A DNA stretch of 64,000 nt, taken from contig NC_049566.1 of NCBI RefSeq assembly GCF_013368755.1, positions 2,356,001 to 2,420,000 of the forward strand, written 5' to 3'. Within the stretch, counting starts at the first letter, position 1. Each line of letters begins with the position of its first letter. A model generated the notes under the pieces. That model saw only the letters and a list, made by a program, of their open reading frames with translations, had not been told where the DNA came from and ran no database searches. Source of the DNA: Talaromyces rugulosus (lineage: Eukaryota > Ascomycota > Eurotiomycetes > Eurotiales > Trichocomaceae). A program made the translations under genes and the position numbers. This document shows, piece after piece, positions 46,260 through 58,317 of this stretch.

Positions 46260-47474
46260 ATGGATTCGCCAACTCATGTTATCGATCCAGACGGCGAAGT
46301 GGTAATAGTCTTGCTGAATGCGGATTCTCCATTCGCAGAAATGAGTGAGGATATGTTTGCCGATGGGTACCCTCGTACGGTTTCAGAACTGGATGGAGAG
46401 ATAGAATATTCCGAAAACCATATGGATCCTCCGGAACCAATACCGCCGCCAACTGAAGACCTCTCTGTCGCCGAGGAACCTATTCACACCGAAGAGCCTG
46501 TTTCCGCTGAGGAGTCTAGTCCCGCCGAATGGCCTGTCGAACAGCTAGTCGGGTCTGGCCTAGTCCCTGAATCATTGGACAGGGCCTGCTTCAGGATCCA
46601 AGTCTCCGCAAAGCATTTAATGCTTGCATCCTCTGTTTTCAGAAAATTACTCACCGGTGGTTGGAAAGAAAGCGTCACATATTCGGGAAAGAACCCAACT
46701 GAGATTACTGCAGAAGACTGGGACATCGAGGCACTCTTGATTCTCCTTCGTGCTATTCATGGACAACAGTACCAGATACCGCAAAAGCTGACACTTGAGA
46801 TGCTTGCTAAAGTTGCTGTCCTAGCCGACTACTATAAATGCAAGGAGGCTGTGTACGTTTGGACGACTGCGTGGATTGACGCTCTAGAGAAAGAGCGTCC
46901 CGAAACATATTCTCGAGATTTATTTTTGTGGTTATGGATTTCATGGTTTTTCCAGCTCCCTACCCAATTCGAGGAAACAACATCAACTATTATGACATGT
47001 AGCAATGGTGTGATCAGCAACTTGGGCCTTCCGATCCCTGATCAAGTTATAGGTAAAGGTAGATCCCTCCAAAAGTTTTTTGTCTCTAATAGGATTATAG
47101 GAGTGATGAATAAACGTAGAGAAGAGGTCATCGGTAATTTGATCCATCGACTTCACAAATTACATACGGATTTTTTGAAAGGCTCTCGGGGGTGTGGTTA
47201 TGAGTGCCGCGCAATCATGTATGGAGCGCTCTCAATGGAAATGCAGTCAAACAATCTGCTCTCACCATGGCCGACGGTTCCTTTTCGCGGTGAAAGTTAC
47301 AAACAGCTTGCGCAGAAGGTTTTAAATTTCCAATCACCACAGTGGGTAATTTGGACCTCACGTCTTTCGAGATATAGTGATTTTCACTCCTGTTTAGACT
47401 CTTCCTTTGCATCCTTTTTTAGCTGGTTGAAAGGGAGTATTGACGGTCTTCATCTGCTTAGCTTTGTTTCATAA
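46260..47474 (+). CDS. BTB/POZ domain protein
   Basis: Intronless, 404 residues. A DGEVVIVLLN strand opens the BTB fold, an acidic Pro/Glu-rich insert (residues 40-95, PTEDLSVAEEPIHTEEPVSA) follows, and the fold resumes with FRIQVSAKHLMLASSVFRKLLTGGWKES and LLILLRAIHGQQYQIPQKLTLEMLAKVAVLADYYKC. The C-terminal 200 residues are helical, with CGYECRAIMYGALSMEMQ. This layout is shared by a large family of Aspergillus/Penicillium BTB proteins. BTB domains mediate dimerisation and often bind Cul3; which partner applies here is unknown. The insert is a run of degenerate EEP/VSAEE repeats. Confidence 0.82.
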   Translation: MDSPTHVIDPDGEVVIVLLNADSPFAEMSEDMFADGYPRTVSELDGEIEYSENHMDPPEPIPPPTEDLSVAEEPIHTEEPVSAEESSPAEWPVEQLVGSGLVPESLDRACFRIQVSAKHLMLASSVFRKLLTGGWKESVTYSGKNPTEITAEDWDIEALLILLRAIHGQQYQIPQKLTLEMLAKVAVLADYYKCKEAVYVWTTAWIDALEKERPETYSRDLFLWLWISWFFQLPTQFEETTSTIMTCSNGVISNLGLPIPDQVIGKGRSLQKFFVSNRIIGVMNKRREEVIGNLIHRLHKLHTDFLKGSRGCGYECRAIMYGALSMEMQSNNLLSPWPTVPFRGESYKQLAQKVLNFQSPQWVIWTSRLSRYSDFHSCLDSSFASFFSWLKGSIDGLHLLSFVS

Positions 47475-48053
47475 TGAAAAGGGAAGTTCTCAACATTTTT
47501 ATGTCACCTAGAGTTATCACTTTGAGTGAAAGAGCTTTTGTCAGCCTATCACGCAGGCATAGATAGGAGCCAAGAGCCAATAAGAACATGGTTAGAGGAT
47601 TAATAGTGCTTCATATTTCGAGGGAACCCCCCGCCTTTAGTCCTCTCTAAAGGACACCACTGGTCTGCTGGAGGTGACTCTAGTGAGCTTCATCCGCATA
47701 TTGCAAATGGCTTCCTTATTGGATTTGAAGGAAGGTCTGGCCGGGAGGTTGACTACCTTAGAATGAGGTAAAAACCGGCTAGATAAGCTACAGGAGTAAG
47801 TGCAACTACCAGTTGACGCATAAAAGATGGTAAACAATTAATTAACAAGTTGTGAAAGGAGAGGCCACTAGTGTCGTACAGTCCTTTGCGCTAAACAGAC
47901 TGTATTGTATACGGGAAAGGTCTTGGGAGGTGATCATTTACGAACAAATGCCTATCCTCATGTTGAAAGTTGTCATAAAATCCAAACTCATAAACTCCAA
48001 CACAGACTTCAAGATCAACAACAAACAAAAAGAGAAAAAAAAGAATAGAAAAA
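47475..48053. other. Spacer without a recognisable gene
   Basis: Convergent 3' ends of the BTB and MYND genes. A minus-strand frame near 47637-47837 is short and unsupported. Confidence 0.5.
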
Positions 48054-51000
48054 CTAGGAGAAGCTCCTCAACCGATGACACGCAGCTTTGTGCCCCCCAT
48101 AGTACCAATCCCAATCCACACATCCACCAGAGCAATACCAGATCTTCTCGCAGTGCACGCACGACCGCAGCAAAACACCTTCCTCATCCTCTGTACGCGC
48201 ACAAACAGCACACCACTGAATATCCCTAACCCTCCCATCCATCGGATGCGGGCGCTTCTGCGGCTGTATATGTTCTGTCCACACGGCCACGTCAGTGTCC
48301 ACACTCGAGGGTCCAAAGGGGGTGGGGAATGGTAGGGTCAATGCAGCGCGGACTGCGTGGCGCGGTGTTAGGCAGGACAAGAGCTGGTCGTTGCCGATGT
48401 CGTAGTTTTTGTTGGAGGAGGAGGAGGAGCCAAAAGCATATGCACACGAACAGAATATGCCCGGTTCCATGTTCTCCGTCGACAGCGGGATTCGTTGTAC
48501 ACTGAGATATTCACAGGACGAGGTATGGGACCATGTGCGGCAGCGTTCGACAAAGGCAGGTAGAGTGTGCTTCCACATTAGCAGCTCGTCGTCACTGACA
48601 ATAATCTGCTTGAAATCGCAAGGCTCCGTGCCATCGAGCCAGGGACGCAGGTACGGGAGACTGTACTTGTTGAGATGTGTCACGGCGCAGTCCAGGACAA
48701 GGGTTTTGCTCGAGAGATCCTGACGCATGGCAGATGGGCAGACCAAAAACACCCGGCCTTCTCTGATGTTGCTAATCAGCAACGGAATCGGGCCGTCCTT
48801 GTTGTGAATGAACCCGTCGAAGATACGGAAAAGTGAGCTTTTGAAACTGACTCGCACGTCGCAGTTCTCCAAGCGATCGATCATGGGCTGATTGTGGTTA
48901 GCTACTTCCTCCTTATATGAAAGTGTCGCCGTGATATGATTATGCACCCATCCAAAATCGTGTTTACGGGACACGTCCAAAACCGGCAGCTTGTCGAGGT
49001 TGACATAGTGCAGGTTTTGTAATATTGGCTTCCCCTGATCGAGAAACACCGGAAACAGGCTGTTGGGTTGTTGGAACAGCCATTCCAGTGTTGGCACATA
49101 GCACGAGCGCTTCAGCCTGCCGTACACTGGCCGCAGCGAGTCACAGCCGACAAGCCCGCTGGTCACAGGCATGGGAAGGAACAGATCGACATTCCCACTC
49201 GGACGACCTCGCCACCCTGGTATCTGCATGATGTGCTGAAAAGCAGAAATGGATATGACTAGGATGGAATCGCCGATTAGCACCGTCCGTGCCGGGATTT
49301 CGACAAGGACATCGAGGTCCGGTGAGGCAACGCCCTCTACTGCCAACGTCTTTTCACCGTAGTATGGCTGGAACTGGACAGCAGGGCACCGACCATTGTC
49401 GGCGCGTGCAGAAAGTGACGAGAACCACATTGGGCCAGGAATATGCGGCCGATTCTGAGTCAGAAAAATGCTACTCCCACTGAGACTATCGCTAAAGATA
49501 ATCAGATCCTCGCCGAGCTCTTTGCTCAGCGTCCCCTGTGGATCCCCAAAATCTCGAATAGAAAACGCAGCTTCGAATTGCAGAGATGGGTGCTCGAGAA
49601 GTTTCCACGTTGGAATCATCGCCGAGGCAATCAGATCACTGGTGCCCTCCCAGTTTTCGCTGTCCGACTGCACTGTGACGCTATATGTCTCGGTATAGCG
49701 TTTCCCAGTAGTGTGGACGCGGCCAAATTCCATCTGCACGCTTTGGAAGCAATCATAGTTGGCATGCGTGCGGTTATTAGGCGTCCGAAGACACACCTGC
49801 GCAACAAGACTGGCCAACGAGAAATTGTTCCCCACAAACTCCAGCTTTTCTCGTGGGATTACCATTGTCATGCAAATGGCAGATGGGATATGGTTCCACT
49901 GAGACAGCAGTCCCGGCTGCGACTGGTTGATATACGAGATAACCCCGTTATATCGTGGGCTTGTATACACACCCTGCAGATGCATATGCAAGTAAAAATC
50001 CTCCTTGTACCGAAAGTCCACGGTACAGTCCTGTCTAACGAGACTAAAAACTTCTTCCACAACCACATCCCAGTTCGAAACCTGCACAGCCTTTCTAATA
50101 GCGCCCACAGCAGCCACAAAGCTGGCGCGAGAGTACTGCTGATGTCTGTGGCGTCGTGGGGTCCGGCTTCTTGGATCTTCGTCGCCAAACATTTCGACGT
50201 ACATCATTGCCATGATCCGTGCGAGCTCAAGGTCGTCCATTCTGAGTTTATTGCCAGCTCCCATGTGCCGCCATTCAATAGCGGAGCGGCAGTATATCGA
50301 TGATCCGTGAAAGACACTCCTGGGCAGGTCTTGGAGAGCCTGCTCGGGGAAAACAGGCGTATTCCCGTTCTGGGTCCAGTAATGCATGCATCCAAGGCCA
50401 AATATCGACGATATGGCTGCAAAATGACCGCCCAGAATGTCGACGCCGCTCTCGGGGCCCAGGCCATCGCGAATAATGGCTGTTTCTACTCGGAGCGTGG
50501 ATGTGTGGCTTTCCTTGAGCAGGGGAGAAGCAGCAGAAATCAAATTCAGGCAGCCAACGTGGTCGGCCAGATTCGAGGTATCAATCACGTCGAATGCCAT
50601 GGGATCTGTGTATCTCACATTGTCGAGTACCAACGGCTCAAACCCCCAGGTACTACGGTACCAGCCAGAGTTATGATCATTCCCAAACGAAGAACGGCAG
50701 TGCAGGGAATGACAGAGGGCAGTAGCCTCGGCGTTGACCACGCGGATGGTGATGTTGCGAATCTTTTTGCGGAAGGCCTCCGCATACTCTTTGAACTGGG
50801 ATACGGCAACGTCATAGAGCAGATCAATGTCATCGGACATGGCCGGTTTGAGAGGCGAGTTTTCGGCTAGCGGCGCAAAGACAGTAGACATGTGCATAGA
50901 CCGATACGGGTCTGTGCCATGGTGCATCACGAGCGAGGGCCGCCGCGTTGCAAACATGGGATTCATATGCACGCAGTCTCCCTTGATGGGAGCCATTGAC

Positions 51001-51999
51001 GGCGGGTCGCTAATTTTCGTAACGCCTCGATGCCAGTAGTATGAATACCGCAGAGCCATGATTTCCGGAGAATACTCTGCCATTGGCGCAAACGCCTTGA
51101 TTCCGTAGTACGACTTGCCGTTCTGCATGTAGCATGATTGCACCTCCTGCGCCGTGGCAATGGTATGTCGAAGGCTACTTTGTAACTCCAAAAATTCAGT
51201 TCCAGTGCCAGGCCCAGTGCTGTATATGTCCCACATGTGCCGACAGTTGTCGAGAGTCTCTGAGTCCATGAATCGAATATACCGTCCACAGTTGCTCGAG
51301 TTCCATTTCTCCAGAGATTGGGCAAAATAGCATAGACGCGTGGCGTGCCAGCGGAGGATTTGGAGAGTGTCTTCGTCCAGCATGATGTCGTAGTATATGC
51401 TGAAGATCCTTTTTTCAATGCTACTATCGCTTCGAAGCATAATGAGGGTGTATAGCATGATATTACGCGCTAATTCATCTGTTAGAAATGATCTTGCCAA
51501 TGGAAGCTTAGAATACTAACCGAGAATCTCACACTCGATGTCGCAGCATGTGAAGTCGAGACGGCGATTGTCTGTTTTTGTTGTTGTTTTTGTCAGTTGG
51601 CCTGATCGATACAGGAGCGTGTCAACACTTACTCGTGCTCAGGTCTGAGTAAACCGTGAACAGGACGTTTCTAACATCTCCGCAGCCCAACATGAGGATA
51701 GAGGCGTCAGCATCAGGGGGAAGTGTTTGTGTCAGGCAAACGGGCGTTGTGGTGCCCACTGGATGGAACCAAGCGACTCTTTGGAGGTGAGCTGGTCCCA
51801 GCATGGTGTTTGCTTCTGAAAGATGTCTGTTAGTAAGCTGCAGGAGATTTCACGAGAAAGTCGAAGTCGGCGATGGTTCCAAAAAAGGCTGTCGGGTTAT
51901 TTCCTGCCACTGATGTGGGATGCAGATCGAGAGTGAAGGCCAAGGTAGCGGGGAGGAAAGCTGTGAAGAAAGCTAGATCGACTCACGATTAAGGGACAT
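48054..51999 (-). CDS. DUF4470 and MYND zinc-finger protein
   Basis: Four exons, 51987-51999 (13 nt), 51633-51815, 51521-51571 and 48054-51478, encode 1223 residues. The N-terminal DUF4470 domain is clear: WFHPVGTTTPVCLTQTLPPD, LMLGCGDVRNVLFTVYSD and RRLDFTCCDIECEIL. A long middle region without motifs is rich in Trp/His/Met patches. The C-terminus holds a MYND finger (about residues 1165-1220): CAVC, then CVHC, WYCSGGC and HKAAC, supplying all zinc ligands. DUF4470-MYND proteins are widespread in fungi. MYND fingers bind short proline-rich peptides, but the cellular role of this protein is unknown. The 13-nt first coding exon is fixed by ATG 51999 and agreeing phases. Confidence 0.86.
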
Positions 52000-52346
52000 T
52001 AGTGGCAGATTCAACAGGTCTCGTGATTAGGGAGGACGAGCCAGATGAGCCAGATGAGCAGGATGAGAAGTGATAGAGAAAGTGAGACAGACAGGGGGGA
52101 AGATGAAGAAGAAGGTAAAGAAGGAGGAAAAGGAAAAGAGGAAACCAGAGCCAATGTGCAGATGCAAGCGGAGATGCCCTTTGTTTTTGTTGTCGTGTTT
52201 GTAGTGTACAAACACTACAAACGCGTGAAGCTGTTTCTGCCTTGGAGCGGTCGTGATATGGCGCCTGACAGGGTTTAGCTAAAACAGATCAAAGCGTTTA
52301 GGTGTGAAATTAGTCCAGGTATTGTTTACATATACCATGTTTCCTG
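52000..52346. other. Short spacer
   Basis: Leader of the MYND gene and 3' end of the cystathionine gamma-synthase-like gene. It holds a GAGCCAGATGAGCCAGATGA repeat near 52029 and a purine-rich stretch (52075-52145). No gene seen. Confidence 0.55.
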
Positions 52347-53973
52347 TTACAAAGAACCGCTAGGTGCAATTACCTTTCTATCCCCTGTTGACCCATCTGC
52401 CACCTCCAGAGCCTGCTGCACCGACCTGATCAGGCTGTCTGTGCTCTCCAATCCAGCGACTACATGAACACTACAACCCGAATTAACCTGATCCCCTCTG
52501 AACAAAGTTCCCGAGTCCTCCAGAAAAATACATGTCGGACAATCAATCGAATGAGCTTCAATCTCCATCTTCAACGCCGCATAAAACGCAACTGCACAAT
52601 CCTGCTCCTCAAAATCGACAACCACCAGACAGCCATACCCAGGGACAAACTTGCTCGTTGGGTCTCTCATGTAGACCTCAAATCCAGGGGTAAATTTTGG
52701 GTAATTGACTCGAATTACACTGCTTTTGGTCGCTTTACCTTGCAAAAACGTGGCAATGGCCTCTGCATTTTGGTTAGAGGTAGCTGATCGGCACAGGTAA
52801 TCACGACTGTTGTACTCCAATTCTACGATATCGCCAGTAAATACCTCGTTATGCCAGTTTCGTTCCATGAGCGGTTTCAAATATCGGTACACAGCGCTGC
52901 TTTCGGGGTTCAGTACAAGACTTCCCCCTTGGACGTCTGTATCGCCGCTAAACCCTGCAGCCAGATTTGTAGCGAGCACGTCGGCGATACTCATGAAATC
53001 CACATTGGCCAAATTCACAGTTGTTTCGCTGACAACCAGAACAAATCCATACCTGTCTGCGAGTTTCCGAAGGCCCTCAAAAGCAGAGACAGAAGGAAAC
53101 TCGACGTAGAGAGCTTGCACGCCGTGCTCTGCCGTTTTTTCGGCTTTGCACAGCGCTTCCAGGTTGGTCAGGTCATTTTCGTCACCATTGGCAAAGTGAT
53201 CGTGTCTCGCACCGTTTATAGCGAGGATATCAAGCAGAGATTTTGACACTCTACCAAAAGCAACTGAGATGTATTCATAATCGTTGAACATGGTGAGATG
53301 ATTGTGCAGCCTGTACAGAGCAGCTTTCGCCGTAGGAAAGAGGTAAACATCGCTTACGCCAATCGCAGGAACGATTCTGTCTCCAGTCCGAAGCCGCTTG
53401 GGCGATATTAGGGTCGATGGTGCCGTCGATGCTGGAACACGCTTGAGCAGCGAGACAATGCGTTCTTTGGTGGTGAGGCTTGGTGGGACTTGAAGCAGAT
53501 ACGTTGGCTTTGATTGCACAATGCCGTATTCCATGGGCAGGTCCCGGAATAGGGAATCTTCAACATGGGAATGCAAACACTCAGCGAGGCGCTGGGAAAT
53601 GCTCACGCCGGTTACATGTGCATAGTCGATTGCAGCAAGATTGGGGGGCTCGAAAAAGACTCCGTATAGCCGTACGCAGTAGATGTCGATTTGTTTGAAG
53701 ATCATACCACAATGTTCCCCATGTTTCTCTTGACAGTAGTCTCTCGTGGAAAATTCATTGACTTCGGTCAGGGCGTCTGGGTCGACAAATAGGAGGCCAG
53801 AAAAGTGTTTGGGGATAGCCAGTTTCTTGACCAGGGCATCGACCAACTAGTTGAAGCGTTAGATCATACATTAAGTATTATTGATGTTTTCTACTCACTA
53901 TTTGGACTGCAGATTCTTCCTGGCCGATCAAATGCAGCTTCATATCTGCTGAAGCAGGGTGCACAAGAGCCAT
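52347..53973 (-). CDS. Cystathionine gamma-synthase-like protein lacking PLP residues
   Basis: Two exons, 53899-53973 and 52347-53846, give 524 residues. It follows the fungal cystathionine gamma-synthase family along its length: VPPSLTTKERIVSLLKRVP, DVYLFPTAKAALYRLH, LYVEFPSVSAFEGLRKLADRYGF, GGSLVLNPES, LEYNSRDYLCR and VIRVNYPKF. The PLP-binding positions are changed. Where the family has SLTK with the Schiff-base lysine, this protein reads NLAA (Ala322). The Asp that pairs with the pyridine nitrogen is Ser298 (VVSETT for VIDET). By family knowledge such a protein cannot do PLP chemistry, so it is probably a pseudoenzyme with a structural or regulatory role, or a gene drifting after loss. 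The reading frame is intact and codon usage normal, which favours a maintained function. Confidence 0.8.
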
Positions 53974-54479
53974 GGCGTGTATGAATACCTGGTCCAGAGT
54001 TTGACAAAGACATGTTGTGTTTGTTTGTGCGAAAACAAAAAGAACAAAGGCATTGTCCACGGGCGGTCAGCCTTCCACCAAGCATGTACCATAATATACA
54101 TGTCTCTACATATGTAGAAGACCAAAGGTCTCTTGGACAGTCAATCTATGGTATATCAGTTAATACAATAGTCCATCAAATAATTGATACCAATCAAGAA
54201 GTCTTAAGATAGTGTTTTGATAGTCTCCCAGAACCACTGATTTCCTCCATTAATATTTGCACGACCAAGACTTCAAATTACCGATAAGAATATCAAATAC
54301 AAATAATTTAGGGACCTTTATTGTAGTTAAATATCATTTGGAATGTAGTTGATCAATATCAATCTTATCTTATCTTAGCGCCAACTTTCTCGCCACGATC
54401 GCTCCGTTATCCGCAGCTCAACCTCCAGTCCAAAATACTCCATGTACAGCTTCATCTTTAGCTTTATGACAACTATATC
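53974..54479. other. Divergent promoter region
   Basis: Between the starts of the cystathionine gamma-synthase-like gene (minus) and CIA30 (plus). AT-rich, no gene seen. Confidence 0.55.
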
Positions 54480-55613
54480 ATGATTCCCACAGCACGCTGC
54501 CTGGCGGCAAGGCCGCCGGGATTTTTCAAGCGAAGCACCGCAGAGCTCGGCCGGCTGACGCGCATCAGTACCTCTCTCATTCACCATCACCATCACCATC
54601 ATAATCATCGATGCTAACTCGAACGAACAGTAACAAACCTAGAAACCCTCTCCGTCCCCACAAAACCGTACAAACTGCTCGATTTTGAAGACGAATCCAC
54701 CACCGCCGCATGCAAAACCATGGCCGACCGCGCCGTTGGTGGCTACAGCACCGCCGAGCTGGACTACATCCCGGCATCAGCAACGGAGCCAGCACACACG
54801 CGCTTTCACGGTAGCATATCCACCAAGCTGCCCAACAACTGGCGCGTCGAGCGCACGGGCTACGCCGCGTTTCGCAACAGGGATCGTGGGGTTTGGTTGT
54901 TTGGCAAGTTGTACTGGGACGTCGATCCGTATGCGTACCTGGCGTTGCGCGTCAAGAGCGACGGGCGCAGGTACATGATCAATATTCAGACAGAGTCGAT
55001 TGTCAATACGGATATCCATCAACATCGCCTGTATACCAAGCATCATCGGGTAGCCCAACCAGCTGGGGACGACTTTTCGAGTCCGTTGGCAGCCGCCGCC
55101 GAGGCTTCTGAGATCTCCGATGTGCAGGATACGATATACCCTGGTGGAATCCCACCGTCGCTATCGGATATTCCGCCAGCTGAGACGATTATCACCGGAA
55201 CGACTGGAAGCAGCAGCGCCATCACCAGCGGCGGCTCAGGCTGGGAAACGGTGTTTTTGCCGTTCGGAGCGTTTGTGCGCACCAACCATGGCGAGATCAT
55301 GGAGCCGCAGCATTCGATTATCAAGAATAAGATCAAGTCGGTGGGTATTGGCCTGATTGACCGCATCGAAGGACCGTATGACCTGCGTATACATAGTATC
55401 TGGGCGACCAACGGGATGAGCGAGGCAGAAATCGAGGAAGAGAGGCGGATCTGCGGCGAGAATGCGTGCGAGGTTGACCAAGATGTTGCTCTTTCTAATG
55501 GGTCACCGAAGAAGAGCTCAGAAAAGGGACAGAGGGAAAATGAGCCAAAAGAAAAAGAGGCAAAAACCAAGACAAAAGGATTGGCGGGGCTCAGGGGAGA
55601 GTGGGAGAAATAG
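54480..55613 (+). CDS. cia30: Complex I intermediate-associated protein 30 (CIA30/NDUFAF1)
   Basis: Two exons, 54480-54567 and 54631-55613, encode 356 residues. The N-terminus (MIPTARCLAARPPGFFKRST) is an Arg-rich mitochondrial presequence. The CIA30 domain reads KLLDFEDESTTAACKTMADRAVGGYSTAEL, FHGSISTKLPNNW, GYAAFRNRDRGVWLFGKLYWDVDPYAYLALRVKSDGRRY and WETVFLPFGAFVRTNHGEI. CIA30 was found in Neurospora as a chaperone that associates with the membrane-arm intermediate of respiratory complex I in the mitochondrial matrix and does not stay in the final complex. A Ser/Gly insert lies near residues 200-215, and the C-terminus is a Lys/Glu-rich tail. The upstream exon is needed because the domain begins before the Met at 54720. 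Confidence 0.9.
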
Positions 55614-55792
55614 TGAATTGAGATTGTAAGAATATTTCCGAGTAGTATAATAATTTTTTGTACAGTGACATGCAAATGTTGTCTTTGTCTCCCTGCTTTT
55701 TGTTGTTCGCACATGACTATTTTATCTGCTCCTTCTTCGTCAGTCTCCTACACCGGTCCGCCATAACATTTTGACAAAATCCACCTTTCAAC

Positions 55793-57217
55793 ATGTCTCT
55801 GTCCACTCTTCAACCGAAGAAAAACACCTCAAACGAGTACGTTCAAAAAGAATACGCCGCAAACGAGACCCTCAGAAACGAAACACTGGCCCATCCTCTA
55901 CGCCGCCACGTCAAAAGGAGCTATGGCAGGCTGCACATATCGAGATACCCTTACCGCGAGCTCGCCCGCTTCCATCGCCAGCTCCAGCTGCGTCTAATGG
56001 AACTATTTGTAGGTAGAGTCTACATCGAAGCATTCCCCGTCGCGATACGCCAGGTCCTCGACGACAACCAGCGGCCCCCGGGCATGATCAGCGGCACATT
56101 TCGCGACAGCAGCGTGTTTTTCAAGATTCTCATAGCGTATATCGCAAGTGTCAAGGATGATGCGACAGAGGACAGACTTGTGATGATGAAATCAGTGCCG
56201 CGAGATTTACTCAGGGATGCAGACTGGGCAGCGGAGATTGCGCCGCATTGTCGGTTCATGTATCTCGAGGCTCAAAGGCTGCTGTTTCTGCATGTTAATG
56301 TGGAAACTAGATATATCGAGTCGTTTGCGAGGGAGCAGCTGCACTATGATGATACTGATGAAGGGGTTGAAGGGCATGCGCTGGGAAGGATAGACGAATT
56401 TTTGACTCAGCAGCTTTCGGGGATGAATATCTCGGCGACAGAATACGAGTTTCTTGCCCTGAAGAGCTGCACGACAAATGGTATCTACTCGTCACCATAT
56501 CTCGAAGAGGACATAAAATCGACACGCAGCTGTGACCGTATGTTCGTGTCTCGACTCAGCACTTCTTCTACTACAAATACTGCAGCTACAGCTACAGATG
56601 CCAACGGCAATCCATGGCCTACACTGGTCATCGAGACAGGCCCAGGGTTTTACAACCCTGCCTCCCGCTGGTACATGCACTACGCCGTCGACTGGTGGTT
56701 CTCACAAAGCGAGGGCGCCACTAAAATCGTCTTGCTACTGTACTTTGACCACTTTCAGCGAGAAACTATTGTCGAGAAATGGGTGTACGACGCACAACAC
56801 CTGCCATTCAGAAAGCGTATTGCCCAAACGCTTATCGTGAATTTGTCTTCTGGCAGCAAAAAGGCCAATAACCAGATGACCGAAGTCGCCGGCGATACGC
56901 TTGTTCTGGAGCTGGGTGCACTACTTGGCCGAGAAAAGGGTGAAGGGGAGACGGATATTGTTATTGATAAGGAGACACTGGGCGCGTGCGCAGAGGGGTT
57001 CTTGATAGACTGGCGCAATCTGGGGCGTGGTAGGGTTGAAGCTTTGGATCGGGACAAGATTCGTCCTCCTGAACTGCCATCTTCTTTTCCTCCTGCGGTG
57101 TCGACTTTTTCTCCAGAGTTGACGGATTCTCTTGAAATACCTCAATATCCCCCTTTTACGATGCCGTCTGCAGTTCCTCCGAAAAATCCGTTTCTACCTA
57201 CTGATTCATCCGACTGA
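55793..57217 (+). CDS. Hypothetical fungal protein, possible nuclease-like fold
   Basis: Intronless, 474 residues. The first 250 residues are charged and helical. The middle (PWPTLVIETG, RWYMHYAVDWWFSQSEGATKIVLLLYF) resembles a segment seen in many uncharacterised Aspergillus proteins. It has the order of elements of a restriction-endonuclease/Uma2-type fold (strand with Glu, helix, strand with Lys). That resemblance is an inference from one short block; a catalytic Asp-Glu-Lys set is not proven. The C-terminal 60 residues are Pro/Ser-rich and probably disordered. There is no signal or membrane segment. Confidence 0.75.
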   Translation: MSLSTLQPKKNTSNEYVQKEYAANETLRNETLAHPLRRHVKRSYGRLHISRYPYRELARFHRQLQLRLMELFVGRVYIEAFPVAIRQVLDDNQRPPGMISGTFRDSSVFFKILIAYIASVKDDATEDRLVMMKSVPRDLLRDADWAAEIAPHCRFMYLEAQRLLFLHVNVETRYIESFAREQLHYDDTDEGVEGHALGRIDEFLTQQLSGMNISATEYEFLALKSCTTNGIYSSPYLEEDIKSTRSCDRMFVSRLSTSSTTNTAATATDANGNPWPTLVIETGPGFYNPASRWYMHYAVDWWFSQSEGATKIVLLLYFDHFQRETIVEKWVYDAQHLPFRKRIAQTLIVNLSSGSKKANNQMTEVAGDTLVLELGALLGREKGEGETDIVIDKETLGACAEGFLIDWRNLGRGRVEALDRDKIRPPELPSSFPPAVSTFSPELTDSLEIPQYPPFTMPSAVPPKNPFLPTDSSD

Positions 57218-57281
57218 ATGAACACTGCTTGTAATGCTATGTTACTATAACGAAAATAATGACTTTCTCCTTTTATTCAAA

Positions 57282-58317
57282 CTAACCCCCCAGCCTTTGT
57301 AGTTCTTGCTTCTTCATCTCCTCCTGCGCTCGCAGACGCTCAGGCACAATATACTCTCTCCCACCAACAACCTCCCACCCCTTTAGCCTGTCAACCCCTA
57401 GTGCCTGCAGTGTCTTTTTCTCTACTAGGCTATACTTTTTCGGGTCCCTACGATCAAAATTAAACGGCTCCTTAAGGGAAACGGGAGGATTAGTGATGAT
57501 GCGCGGGATGCGCAGGCTGTTGACAGACGCAGAGTGCACCATGAGCGGGTGCATTAGAATAACGTCGCCGGTGTTGCCAGTCATTTCGTGGAATTCGTGG
57601 CATTGCTGGATTAAAGAGTTGTAGAAGCCAGGGCCATCGGCTGGCGCTGTCTGGCCACGGGGGATCATGGCTGGGGATACACCTTCGGGGTGGTCATGCT
57701 AAATAGTCAGTTCAGCATTAAAACAAACAACAGAGCGTAGATGATGAGAGGAAAAAAAAAAAAGAACTCACCAAATGTTTCGCCAGCAGCGCAATAGCAT
57801 CCGGACTCACCACCGTGCCTCCAGCATGCGGCACAATATCCGAAAACAGAGGAATAACAAGTAAACCCTGCTCTCTCGAGTCCAAAAAATGCACAAAAAA
57901 GTCGCCATCGACATGCCACCCATACAGCTCCTTTGGAGTTGGCCATGGCTTGCCATCATGTTCTTTACTACCCAAATTCACAATCAGGGCGTCCGACCAC
58001 GTCGCAGACTCCTCTGCAACACGCTCTTCCCCGCCGAGCAGCTCGCATATACCCGCCCAGGCCTTTGGTGCAAAAGTTTTGACGTGCTCGGTGCGGTGGT
58101 GAGGCATGTGGATGCGCTCAGATGTCCAGGTTTCTTTATCGTTGGGCGAGAAGCCCAGGCGCGTCCACATGTCTGCGGTCCATTCTGCGGCTTTTTCGCG
58201 TGTGAAGCAGTTGGGCAGCCGCACGAAGCCGTGGGCCAGGAAATGGTCTTTTTCGGCTTGTGTCAGGCTGTACTCGGAGTTTTGCCTGCTTGAACCCATT
58301 TTGCGCAACCAGCCCAT
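57282..58317 (-). CDS. Phytanoyl-CoA dioxygenase (PhyH)-like Fe(II)/2-oxoglutarate oxygenase
   Basis: Two exons, 57772-58317 and 57282-57698, encode 320 residues starting MGWLRKMGSSRQ. The metal site is visible: His135 and Asp137 in YGWHVDGDFFVHFLDS, and the distal His237 in LMHPLMVHSASVNSLRIPR, with an Arg 8-11 residues later for the 2-oxoglutarate carboxylate. Further family features are DHFLAHGFVRLPNCF and HAGGTVVSPDAIALLAKHL. It should hydroxylate a small molecule using Fe2+, 2-oxoglutarate and O2. There is no targeting signal, and the substrate is unknown. The intron (57699-57771) contains an A/T-rich tract but has normal borders. Confidence 0.85.

Noticed and set aside
49443..50303. Plus-strand open frame of 286 codons
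   Set aside because: Antisense shadow of the 1148-codon exon of the MYND gene, without any recognisable motif.
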